14,201 bases of DNA. It comes from Microcaldota archaeon. Its GTDB lineage: Archaea; Micrarchaeota; Micrarchaeia; Anstonellales; Bilamarchaeaceae. The stretch is taken from the NCBI GenBank assembly GCA_013425425.1, contig JACCLJ010000063.1, forward strand, positions 1 to 14,201, in the 5' to 3' direction. Below are positions 1 through 6,346 of the stretch, one piece after another. Each line of letters starts with the position of its first letter. Within the stretch, counting starts at the first letter, position 1. Both the position numbers and the translations under genes were made by a program. Under the pieces are notes generated by a model, which was given only the letters and a program-made list of their open reading frames with translations, was not told where the DNA came from and ran no database searches.

Positions 1-378
1 CGCCTCGACCGTGAAGCCGGCGCCCTTGTATGCCGTGCCTTTTTTCAATGCGATTGCCTCAACGAAATCGTATTTCTCGCGCACGGATTCCGCAAGGTCC
101 TCTGCCGCGTACAATTTTATTTTCCTGTGATACGTCGCAGAGAGCTTAAGCGTCTCCATCAGCCCGAATATGCCTAAGTAATGGTCAAGGTGGGGATGGG
201 AGATGAAGACGGCGTCTATGCTCCCATAGCCTACTTTGTATTTCATCATCTGGCGCTGCGTGCATTCGCCGCAATCCCAGAGCAGAAGCTCCCTGTCGTA
301 CTTCAATGCAATCGCGGGCATGCTCCGCTCTACGGTCGGAATCGAGCCGCTGGTGCCGAGAAAAGTGACTGAAAGCAT
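1..378 (-). CDS. rnz: Ribonuclease Z (tRNase Z), N-terminal part; 3' end outside window
   Basis: Endonuclease that removes the 3' trailer from tRNA precursors. It is a metallo-beta-lactamase fold enzyme that normally binds two zinc ions and works as a dimer in the cytoplasm. The first 126 codons are visible on the minus strand, starting at the ATG at 378. The protein opens with MLSVTFLGTSGSIPT, the usual tRNase Z start, followed by LLLWDCGECTQRQM (residues 31-44). The metal-binding motif SHPHLDH at residues 60-66 supplies H61, H63, D65 and H66. The remaining metal ligands lie beyond the window edge. The start is supported by the family-typical first residues and by a TATA box about 26 bases upstream, which implies a leaderless mRNA. 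It is divergent from the radical SAM gene. The family call is very secure; completeness cannot be judged. Confidence 0.95.
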   Translation of the reverse strand, partial: MLSVTFLGTSGSIPTVERSMPAIALKYDRELLLWDCGECTQRQMMKYKVGYGSIDAVFISHPHLDHYLGIFGLMETLKLSATYHRKIKLYAAEDLAESVREKYDFVEAIALKKGTAYKGAGFTVEA

Positions 379-398
379 GAGGATAATAAAGTTCGCAA

Positions 399-408
399 TA
401 TTTATAAT
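399..408 (-). promoter_or_regulatory. TATA box of the tRNase Z gene
   Basis: Read on the minus strand this is ATTATAAATA. Its centre lies about 26 bases upstream of the ATG at 378, so transcription should begin at or next to the start codon (leaderless mRNA), as is common in archaea. Position and motif are seen; promoter activity is inferred. Confidence 0.6.
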
Positions 409-423
409 GCGGAACCAGAGTCC

Positions 424-430
424 TTTAAAA
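424..430 (+). promoter_or_regulatory. TATA box of the radical SAM/kinase-like unit
   Basis: TTTAAAA is centred 26 bases before the ATG at 453, again predicting a leaderless first gene. It sits about 20 bases from the opposing tRNase Z TATA box, so the two genes share a very short divergent promoter region. Confidence 0.55.
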
Positions 431-452
431 CTGTTGTATTTAAGATAATAAT

Positions 453-1433
453 ATGATTAAAAGTCTGGAAGATTACGTGTTAGATGTAAATATTCTTTTG
501 AATACCACTTGCAATCTCAGATGCCCGTTTTGCTTTGCGATAGATAATATAGAAAAGATATCCGGCAAGAAAAAGATAGACGATGATGACTTCTCTTATG
601 TAGTCGAACTCTTGAAAAAAGATGGCCTCCCCCATGTAAATCTCATAGGCGGAGAACCGTCCATACACCCAAACGTATTTAACTTCATAGAACTGCTCCA
701 TACCAATGGGATAAATGTTGGCTTCAGCACAAACGCCGTATGGAAGGAAGAAACGATTAAGAGAATGGAACGATATAAGAAAAACATCCAGTTTGAAGTC
801 ACCCTTCACCCTGCCGCATTTTACGGGGATGAACGGTTAAAACAGTTAAAGGATACGCTTGATTCCCTTAAAGGCAGCGAAGTGGCCCTTGGCCTGGTTA
901 TTTATTCGCTTGAATTCGATTATGCGTTCCACCTCGAGTTGGCAAGGAAGCTGGGATTCGAGATAAGATGGACCCTTGCGGAGCCTGCTGCAAATGCAAA
1001 CAACGTTTTCATGTATTACGAAAACCAGCAGGAATTAAGAAAGATAGGCGAAAGGATATTTTCATTCATTAAAAAATGCGACGATAACGGGATAGCGACT
1101 TGGCTTGATTTGGAAGTTCCCGCATGCGCCTTTTCGGATGAACAGACAGAATTCTTCAGCAAAAGCAAAAGGCATCATATTCAGTTTGAATGTCCTCCTT
1201 TTCTTGATATAGGGCCGGACCTCAAAGTGTGGAAATGTTTCCCATTAAGCGAACTCCATAATTTCGGCCTGAAGGAAACTGACAGCATTAAGGAGGCGTA
1301 TAGGGGCTTCTTACAAAGGTTCAAACACCTGAAAAAGAAGGGCGTATTCGATGAATGCGGCGCCTGCCCAAAAAGCAATTCATGCAGCGGAGGACCGAAG
1401 ATACTCAAACACATGAGGCATGGAGATGGATAG
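453..1433 (+). CDS. Radical SAM protein with SPASM-like C-terminal cysteines
   Basis: 326-residue radical SAM enzyme. The [4Fe-4S] cluster motif CNLRCPFC gives C20, C24 and C27 (CxxxCxxC), and GGEP at 66-69 is the S-adenosylmethionine-binding motif. FSTNA (91-95) fits the next strand of the partial TIM barrel. The C-terminal part has six more cysteines: C225, C247, C262, C302, C305 and C311. The last three form CxxCxxxxxC followed by SGG, as in SPASM/twitch domains that bind auxiliary iron-sulfur clusters. SPASM enzymes often modify peptides or proteins, but the substrate here is unknown. No short precursor-peptide gene was seen beside it. The start is placed 26 bases from a TATA box. It overlaps the next gene by 14 bases, so the two are probably cotranscribed and translationally coupled. 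Base composition is clearly more AT-rich than the ribosomal genes, suggesting separate acquisition. Class assignment is secure; specific function is not known. Confidence 0.9.
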   Translation: MIKSLEDYVLDVNILLNTTCNLRCPFCFAIDNIEKISGKKKIDDDDFSYVVELLKKDGLPHVNLIGGEPSIHPNVFNFIELLHTNGINVGFSTNAVWKEETIKRMERYKKNIQFEVTLHPAAFYGDERLKQLKDTLDSLKGSEVALGLVIYSLEFDYAFHLELARKLGFEIRWTLAEPAANANNVFMYYENQQELRKIGERIFSFIKKCDDNGIATWLDLEVPACAFSDEQTEFFSKSKRHHIQFECPPFLDIGPDLKVWKCFPLSELHNFGLKETDSIKEAYRGFLQRFKHLKKKGVFDECGACPKSNSCSGGPKILKHMRHGDG

Positions 1434-2541
1434 CGCATATTTCAAAAAACCGAAAAAAAACCTGGGATTTCACTCTTCTTGGACAGACACCAACGATAAT
1501 CCGACCCAGAAGCTAAGCATCAGCCTAAGAAGAGCAGTATGGCTGAAAAAAGTACCGTTCCGGTTCACGCTGCTGGAAGGAGAACGGCTTGATGACTTTG
1601 TACTCCTCAAATCTAAGGATGGGCCGGTTGAAGGATTAAGTTGCGGTGCGGGAAGCTCATTAACGCAGACGGACAGCCGGGTATTAAAACTAAAAAGAAA
1701 CGGCTACAAGTACCGGGGTTTCATCAAGGAATATTTCCTGGATGGCGACCTTCATTTTAATGGCAAAACTGCATACGAAGCCACGTATTTTGAGCATGCG
1801 GGGTTGTATCCCCTAGATGATGCGATGCGTGAAATCAGAATATGCAGGGAATTGGAAAGAAAGGGATTTCTGATTCCGCAAAAACCAGTTTCTCTTTATC
1901 GATTGGAACTTGGATACCAAAATGAGTATGGCATGCTTATAAGCGATATTTCTTCGGATTTCAGATGCGATGAACTTACGATAATGACGCTGCTTTCTTT
2001 TTTTAGGAACATGATAAAGAACAAGAGGATGGATATTGATATTGACAACGAAGCGGTGTTGTTCGAAAACCTGAACATATCAAAAACCATTAAGAGATTG
2101 GCGGTTTCTCCTGAGATGAACATGCTAAAAACTGTTTTTCACAACATCGGCGCCCTGTATGGGGAGATGCATCGCGCCGGGTACGTAAGGGGCGTCGGGA
2201 ATGCATGGTATGGAAACGAGATAATATGCGCAGACGCAAGGATAGGCTTATGCGACTTCGACGCCACATTCGGCGAAAAAGATGTAATGGACACCATCCT
2301 GTTCCAGCACTTGAAAGACAACGATATCAATCTGTTCACAACCGGCCTCTATGGCTCGTTAGGCGCATTCAGTTCATGTATTTTTGATATTGCAGCAAAT
2401 ATTTTGATAATGGCATTTAGAGATGGTTATGTAATAAGAAAAGAACGGCATTTGGAACCCGCCGACGTATTCCAGGTACTTGAAAACTTTTTCGAAATCA
2501 GGGAACGAATATATCTCAGTGCCCAACAGCATCTTTTTTGA
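1420..2541 (+). CDS. Unrecognised protein, possibly protein-kinase/APH-like fold
   Basis: 373 residues; no family recognised with confidence. Several short motifs resemble a kinase-like fold in the right order. SCGAGSS (74-80) could be a glycine-rich loop, GFIKEYF (100-106) a lysine strand, and AMREIRICRELE (135-146) an alpha-C helix with a glutamate. HRAGYVRGVGN (251-261) resembles a catalytic loop, and GLCDFDATF (276-284) a DFG-like metal site (D279). Asn261 would be the metal-binding Asn. The position of the catalytic Asp (five before the Asn) is V256 followed by R257, so it would be an atypical or inactive kinase, or the resemblance may be superficial. The start is ATG at 1420, overlapping the radical SAM stop; a second in-frame ATG lies at 1426, and a GAGG just upstream could serve either. 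It converges with Rpp29, the two stop codons being separated by one base. The gene pair presumably acts together. Confidence 0.75.
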   Translation: MEMDSAYFKKPKKNLGFHSSWTDTNDNPTQKLSISLRRAVWLKKVPFRFTLLEGERLDDFVLLKSKDGPVEGLSCGAGSSLTQTDSRVLKLKRNGYKYRGFIKEYFLDGDLHFNGKTAYEATYFEHAGLYPLDDAMREIRICRELERKGFLIPQKPVSLYRLELGYQNEYGMLISDISSDFRCDELTIMTLLSFFRNMIKNKRMDIDIDNEAVLFENLNISKTIKRLAVSPEMNMLKTVFHNIGALYGEMHRAGYVRGVGNAWYGNEIICADARIGLCDFDATFGEKDVMDTILFQHLKDNDINLFTTGLYGSLGAFSSCIFDIAANILIMAFRDGYVIRKERHLEPADVFQVLENFFEIRERIYLSAQQHLF

Positions 2542-2555
2542 TTTATACCTTTTTA
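2533..2555 (+). terminator. T-rich termination signal of the radical SAM/kinase-like unit
   Basis: On the plus strand T runs cross the stop codon of the kinase-like gene and continue just after it (TTTTTTGATTTAT, then CTTTTT). Archaeal RNA polymerase terminates at T-rich stretches without needing a hairpin. The signal overlaps the end of the convergent Rpp29 gene. Confidence 0.35.
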
Positions 2556-2812
2556 GGTCTTTCATGCGGCCTGAAGGCGATGGATTTGCCTTCGATGTCG
2601 ATTGTTTTGCCGTCATCGAGCGTGAAACGGAAAACGCATGCGACTTTCTGCAGCTTCGCCTCCTTCCCGTCCTCCTTCTCTATTATAATAAGGTTCTTGG
2701 TTTCGTCAACTACCCTTCCCTTCATGCCGACAAGATTGCGCTGCGAGCTGTTCGCTATCTCTACGGCAAGACCGATAAAAGTAGAATAAAGGATGTTGCT
2801 TTTCGTCCGCAT
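2543..2812 (-). CDS. rnp1: RNase P protein component 1 (Rpp29/Pop4 family)
   Basis: 89-residue protein subunit of archaeal RNase P, which removes the 5' leader of tRNA precursors; it binds the RNase P RNA through an Sm-like barrel. The family signature is visible as LVGMKGRVVDETKNLIIIE (27-45). Then come LQKVACVFRF and a short basic C-terminus (FRPHERPKK). The start chosen is ATG at 2812, 11 bases after the aIF1 stop; the open frame continues upstream across aIF1, but that sequence is aIF1 in a wrong frame. Length fits archaeal p29 proteins. The position directly after aIF1 in the ribosomal operon is the standard archaeal arrangement. No strong ribosome binding site is seen, so coupling to aIF1 translation is likely. 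Confidence 0.9.
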   Translation of the reverse strand: MRTKSNILYSTFIGLAVEIANSSQRNLVGMKGRVVDETKNLIIIEKEDGKEAKLQKVACVFRFTLDDGKTIDIEGKSIAFRPHERPKKV

Positions 2813-2823
2813 GTGAACGCGCT

Positions 2824-3129
2824 TCAGCTTACTTCTATGCTTTCCGGCGGATAGCCCATGCCTTTCAGCAGCTCGGGCACCTTTCTCTTGTGGTCTCCCT
2901 GGAGGATTATCACGCCCTCCTTGGCCGTTCCGCCGCAGGCAAGCTTCTGCTTCAGGTTCTTGGCGGTCTGGTCCAGCTGCGTGGCATCGATGCCTTCCAC
3001 GATGGTCACCAGCTTCCTGAATTTCTTCTTCGTCGTGTAAATCCTGATTTTCGTTGCTCCTTCCTTCTCGAGGACCTCGCATACGCAAAGGTCCTTCGGC
3101 ATTCCGCATTTAGGACATCTTTCTCCCAT
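2824..3129 (-). CDS. Translation initiation factor aIF1 (SUI1/eIF1 family)
   Basis: 101-residue small-subunit factor that controls start-codon selection fidelity on the 30S P site. An N-terminal zinc knuckle is seen as CPKCGMPKDLCVC (C5, C8, C15, C17). The SUI1 core follows with KKFRKLVTIVEG (35-46), LACGGT (63-68), LQGDH (76-80) and a KVPELLKGMGY helix. Both size and the zinc module match archaeal aIF1. It lies 57 bases after uL29, a larger gap than elsewhere in the operon, with a possible internal promoter. Confidence 0.95.
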   Translation of the reverse strand: MGERCPKCGMPKDLCVCEVLEKEGATKIRIYTTKKKFRKLVTIVEGIDATQLDQTAKNLKQKLACGGTAKEGVIILQGDHKRKVPELLKGMGYPPESIEVS

Positions 3130-3156
3130 TGTTTTTCATTCACCCATTTTTATTGT

Positions 3157-3167
3157 ATGATATATCC
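3157..3167 (-). promoter_or_regulatory. Possible internal promoter before aIF1
   Basis: Read on the minus strand, GGATATATCAT lies in the AT-rich gap between uL29 and aIF1. Its centre would put the transcript start about six bases before the aIF1 ATG. No Shine-Dalgarno site precedes aIF1, which fits a near-leaderless transcript. Tentative. Confidence 0.35.
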
Positions 3168-3186
3168 GGTTTCCCGTTGGAAATAT

Positions 3187-3390
3187 TTAAACCTTGGGTT
3201 TTTCGCCCGTGCTGGCCATGACCTGGCCGATGTGCGTCTTAAGCTTCGCAATCGTCCTCCTGAGCGGCTTCACCTTCTCCCTCTTGCCTTCGCCATGAAG
3301 CTCCAGGATGGCCTTCTCGAGATCGGCTATCTTCGCCTGTGCGGCTTTTGCCGACATTTCCTTAAGTTCGTTCTTTTTTATGACCGCCAT
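3187..3390 (-). CDS. rpl29: 50S ribosomal protein uL29 (L29)
   Basis: 67 residues, almost entirely alpha-helical and charged, as expected for the small uL29 protein near the polypeptide exit tunnel. NELKEMSAKAAQAKIADLEK forms the first helix and the KPLRRTIAKLKT segment matches the family core. A strong GGAGG ribosome binding site lies about ten bases before the ATG at 3390. The gap to the uS3 stop is six bases. Confidence 0.93.
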   Translation of the reverse strand: MAVIKKNELKEMSAKAAQAKIADLEKAILELHGEGKREKVKPLRRTIAKLKTHIGQVMASTGEKPKV

Positions 3391-3396
3391 GGAACT

Positions 3397-4125
3397 CTAC
3401 CTCCTCCTTCCCCCTGGGCCGCCGGGCCTGAAGGGAACGGGCTTCTTCTCCTCTTTTTTCTTTTCGCCCTCCTCTTCCCTGCCCCTGTAGACTATCTCGG
3501 TTGCGGTCTCTATGACTTTCGGAAGCGCTATCTTCTCGGCCACCTTCTTGTCCGGGAAAACCGTTCCGGGCGGGGCTATCCTCACGAGCACGCCGATGAC
3601 TCCGGATTTCGTGTTCGCGGTTATGTGCGCGACCTTTATCAGCCTCGTCGGCTCGCCGGCCTTCGGTATGTATCCCGCCGAGACCCTGAGGCGCTTCGCC
3701 CTCGCTCCCTTCGCTCCGATTTTTCCCGAAGCGACTATTTCCGCGCCTATCGCTCCGGCGCGCATGATTTCCCTGAGCATGAAATGCAGGACTGCACGGA
3801 CCTTCTTTCCGGTCTCGATGTACTTCGTGGCCTTCTTTCCGACCATCCTCGGCTCGAGGTACGGCTCCCTGACTTCTATGACGCTTATCTGCGGATTGTC
3901 TATCTTGAACTCCCGCTTTATGATTTCGGTGAACTCGTTGATGAACCTGCCCTTGCGGCCTATTATCCTCGCCGGGTTCATGACCTCGAGCGTTATCCTC
4001 GTCATTATGGGCGTGCGCTGGATGTCGACGCTCGCCAGGCCGGCCCTATCGAGCCTTTTCTCCAGGAACTTCATCAGCTTGTATCTGTTAAGCGGTTCCT
4101 CGATAATCTTCTCTTCGTAGAGCAT
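3397..4125 (-). CDS. rps3: 30S ribosomal protein uS3 (S3)
   Basis: 242 residues. N-terminal KH domain with the GxxG loop GRKG at 56-59 within ARIIGRKGRFINEF, followed by the uS3 C-terminal domain (residues about 85-200). SVDIQRTPIMTRITLEV (32-48) is typical. uS3 lines the mRNA entry tunnel. The last 25 or so residues form a Glu/Lys-rich stretch ending in Pro/Gly/Arg, an extension beyond the conserved fold. The ATG overlaps the uL22 stop by one base (TAATG), and a strong GAGGTGA site lies at 4133-4139. Confidence 0.96.
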   Translation of the reverse strand: MLYEEKIIEEPLNRYKLMKFLEKRLDRAGLASVDIQRTPIMTRITLEVMNPARIIGRKGRFINEFTEIIKREFKIDNPQISVIEVREPYLEPRMVGKKATKYIETGKKVRAVLHFMLREIMRAGAIGAEIVASGKIGAKGARAKRLRVSAGYIPKAGEPTRLIKVAHITANTKSGVIGVLVRIAPPGTVFPDKKVAEKIALPKVIETATEIVYRGREEEGEKKKEEKKPVPFRPGGPGGRRR

Positions 4126-4910
4126 TATTTCTTCACCTCACGTTTGGATTCGGGTTTAACATCATGCTTCGGCGCTTCATGTTCATGTGCGTGCGTTTCG
4201 TGCGCTTTGGCTTCGTGTGCAGGATGTACTTCGTGCGCATGCGTGTCATGTGCTTCATGCTTCACTTCGTGCGCCTCGTGCTTGACTTCCTGCTTAGGCG
4301 CTTCGTGTTGTTTTGGTGTTTCGTGTTTCGTTTCGTGCGCTCCGTGTTCGTGCGCGTGCGCTTCGTGTTGTTTTGGAGTTTCGTGCTTCGCTTCCTCTTT
4401 CTTCGGAACTTCGTGCTTGTGCTCCTCCTTTTTCTGCGGTGCACGCACTTCAACGCCTTTAGGAATGCTTTCGAGCGGCTTGAGCACGATTTCAATGCGC
4501 GATGTTTCGTAATCGGAGCGGGCCCATCTTCCCTTCGGAGCCACGCGGCCGAACGTGTTCTTCTTGTTGGCAGCCGCATGCATGATGAGGTATTTCTCGC
4601 CCATGCCCCGGCTCTTTCCGTTCGCGAGCGCGCCCATCAGCGTTTTCAGCACCGCGCCTGCGGCCTTCTTCGGATACCTTCCCTTCCGTCCGCCCAGCTC
4701 GCGCCTGTGGCCGAGCTTCTTGCAGTGCCTCTTGTAGAGCACCGGTATTTCTCCTTCGGAAGCAAGCTCGAGGAAGCCGACTGCCCATTCCGCATGCTTC
4801 CCGCGTATCCTTCCGCAAACCTCGGAAGCGTCCTTGTAGGAGATGTTGTTGTCCTCGCTTCTGGCGGTTGCGAAGTTTTCCCTTTCGAATTCAGCCGAAT
4901 ATCCTTTCAT
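4125..4910 (-). CDS. rpl22: 50S ribosomal protein uL22 (L22) with histidine-rich C-terminal tail
   Basis: 261 residues. Residues 1 to about 157 are the ordinary archaeal uL22, which lines the exit tunnel: KDASEVCGRIRGK (27-39), RKGRYPKKAAGAVLKTL (75-91) and GRVAPKGRWARSDYETSRIE (121-140). From about 158 to the end is a low-complexity tail of His, Glu, Ala and Lys with Thr/Pro. It contains 23 histidines, many as HEA, HAHEH or KHE units. KHETPKQHEA occurs twice, 20 residues apart. The tail is about two thirds as long as the core. The open frame continues upstream to 5297, but that stretch lies over uS19 in the wrong frame; ATG 4910 is the family start, five bases after the uS19 stop. Tail function unknown; metal or acid-responsive binding is only a guess. 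Confidence 0.95.
   Translation of the reverse strand: MKGYSAEFERENFATARSEDNNISYKDASEVCGRIRGKHAEWAVGFLELASEGEIPVLYKRHCKKLGHRRELGGRKGRYPKKAAGAVLKTLMGALANGKSRGMGEKYLIMHAAANKKNTFGRVAPKGRWARSDYETSRIEIVLKPLESIPKGVEVRAPQKKEEHKHEVPKKEEAKHETPKQHEAHAHEHGAHETKHETPKQHEAPKQEVKHEAHEVKHEAHDTHAHEVHPAHEAKAHETHAHEHEAPKHDVKPESKREVKK
4298..4376 (-). repeat. 60-base-spaced direct repeat inside the uL22 tail
   Basis: A 19-base block (plus strand GCGCTTCGTGTTGTTTTGG) occurs at 4298-4316 and again at 4358-4376, exactly 60 bases apart. It encodes the repeated KHETPKQHEA peptide. This indicates that the tail grew by in-frame 60-base duplication. Confidence 0.7.
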
Positions 4911-4915
4911 AAAAA

Positions 4916-5314
4916 TCACTTCAGCGGTACGAATTTGGAACCCCTTGTCGCTCCGACACCGGGACCGGAGTGCAATACCCTTCCGGTGCAGTGGACGAAT
5001 TCCCCAAGGCGCCTTCCCACCATCATCGTCGTTATGTCGATGCGCTTGTACTCCTTTCCGTTGTGGACCCCGAAGCTGAGGCCGACCCAGTCCGGCAGTA
5101 TGACCGCATCGCGTATCTGCGTCTTTATCATCTTCTTCGGATTGGTTTTTCTTATCCTGGTGACGTCTTCTATGAAATGCTTGAGCCTCGGATTGTGCTT
5201 CAGGCGTTTCAGCGTCCTCCTGCTCCTTGAAGTCGTCTTTTTCAGGAACTCCTCTGGATTCAGGGACGTTATGTTTTCCTCCTCCACTCCTTTCCACGTG
5301 TCTTTTCTGACCAT
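4916..5314 (-). CDS. rps19: 30S ribosomal protein uS19 (S19)
   Basis: 132 residues, an archaeal-length uS19 of the 30S head. RLKHFIEDVTRIRK (residues about 43-56) and the conserved RDAVILPDWVG, GVHNGKEY, GRRLGEF and GVGATRGSKF blocks are all present. The ATG overlaps the uL2 stop by one base (TAATG), and a GGAGG lies upstream inside the uL2 end. Translational coupling is likely. Confidence 0.96.
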   Translation of the reverse strand: MVRKDTWKGVEEENITSLNPEEFLKKTTSRSRRTLKRLKHNPRLKHFIEDVTRIRKTNPKKMIKTQIRDAVILPDWVGLSFGVHNGKEYKRIDITTMMVGRRLGEFVHCTGRVLHSGPGVGATRGSKFVPLK

Positions 5315-6081
5315 TAGGCTCTCCCTCCTGCGTTGTCGCTTGCCTGTATCATCTTCTTCCCCTTCCTTCTTCCGGTCGACCTTGCGGCTATGTGCCCGAC
5401 CTTCGCACCCGGCGGAGCGCCCCTTGAAACAGTCGTGGGCTTTCCTACGTGGTGCTGCTTTCCTCCATGCGGATGGGAATAGGCGGCCATGTGGACTCCT
5501 CTCGGAATCGGCCAGACCTTGTTCTGCGCCGTGTACTTGTAGTATGCGTTGCCAGCCTTCAGCATCGGCTTGTCAAGCCTTCCCCCTCCGCATATCACGC
5601 CGAGCTGCGCCCTGCATTCGCCGGACAGCGCAACCGTATGCTTGCTCGGCAGGCGGACGAAAACGATGTTCTTTTCCTTCGAGACGATGGTGGCGTACGA
5701 GCCTGCGGCCTTCACCATCTTGCCTCCATCCCCCTGCACCCTTTCAATATTGAATATGTATGTTCCGTCCGGAATGCGGTAGAGCGGAAGCACGCTTCCG
5801 AGCTTGAGCTTTCCCTGCACGCCCACGTCCAGCTCATCGCCGACGGCGATCCCTTCCGGGGCGAGGAGATATCCGCGCTCGCCATTGTCGTATTCGACAT
5901 GCATGAGCAGCGCGGTTCTTGACGGGTCGTCCACGAAACTTTTGACCTTTGCGGTGAGCACGCCCGTTTTTTCTATGTCATCGTAATTCCTGTACATCAG
6001 GTCGACCTTGTACCTGCTCTTCGGCGACCTGTAACGCGGAGATGCCGCGCCCCTCTTTCTTGCTTTTATCCTCTTTCCCAT
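5314..6081 (-). CDS. rpl2: 50S ribosomal protein uL2 (L2)
   Basis: 255 residues, the usual length of archaeal uL2, a primary 23S rRNA binder near the peptidyl transferase centre. The N-terminal basic segment, an OB-like barrel and an SH3-like domain are seen, then the conserved loop AAYSHPHGGKQHHVGKP (199-215), which includes the HPHGG histidines. The C-terminus is basic (RSTGRRKGKK). A GGGTG ribosome binding site lies about seven bases before the ATG. It is 13 bases downstream of uL23. Confidence 0.97.
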   Translation of the reverse strand: MGKRIKARKRGAASPRYRSPKSRYKVDLMYRNYDDIEKTGVLTAKVKSFVDDPSRTALLMHVEYDNGERGYLLAPEGIAVGDELDVGVQGKLKLGSVLPLYRIPDGTYIFNIERVQGDGGKMVKAAGSYATIVSKEKNIVFVRLPSKHTVALSGECRAQLGVICGGGRLDKPMLKAGNAYYKYTAQNKVWPIPRGVHMAAYSHPHGGKQHHVGKPTTVSRGAPPGAKVGHIAARSTGRRKGKKMIQASDNAGGRA

Positions 6082-6094
6082 TTTAGAGCACCCG

Positions 6095-6346
6095 TTATGC
6101 TACCATCTTCAGCTTCGCAGCGACGTCGTCTGCCTTGAACCCCTTCGCAAGGCGCACTATCGCATGCTTCCTGCCTTCTGGCGTTATGAGCGTTTTCACG
6201 GAATGGACCTTCACCGAAAAGAGGCGCCCGACCTCTTCGGCTATCTGCTTCTTCGTGGCACCCATCGCCACAACGAAGCGGAGCGAATTCTCGACCTCTA
6301 TCTTTCCTATCGATTTTTCGGTTTTAATCGGAGCTATCAGTATCAT
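6095..6346 (-). CDS. rpl23: 50S ribosomal protein uL23 (L23)
   Basis: 83 residues, the compact archaeal form. The opening PIKTEKSIGKIE (6-17) is the family signature, followed by LRFVVAMGATKKQIAEEV and a C-terminal KAIVRL-like strand (HAIVRLAKG). uL23 sits at the tunnel exit and is a docking site for SRP. A GGGGTGG site lies six bases before the ATG. The start overlaps the uL4 stop by four bases (ATGA). Confidence 0.95.
   Translation of the reverse strand: MILIAPIKTEKSIGKIEVENSLRFVVAMGATKKQIAEEVGRLFSVKVHSVKTLITPEGRKHAIVRLAKGFKADDVAAKLKMVA

Noticed and set aside
2813..3109. N-terminal extension of Rpp29
   Set aside because: The upstream part overlaps aIF1 in a different frame and is not p29-like.
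2890..4512. 540-codon open frame on the plus strand
   Set aside because: It lies antisense to aIF1, uL29, uS3 and the uL22 tail. The product is low-complexity and Cys/Ser-rich where it mirrors the His-rich tail, and it has no family resemblance.
4911..5297. N-terminal extension of uL22
   Set aside because: The open frame continues upstream, but this stretch is uS19 read in the wrong frame; ATG 4910 gives the family start.
4164..5753. 529-codon open frame on the plus strand
   Set aside because: Antisense to uL22, uS19 and uL2; produced by GC-rich codon usage on the other strand.
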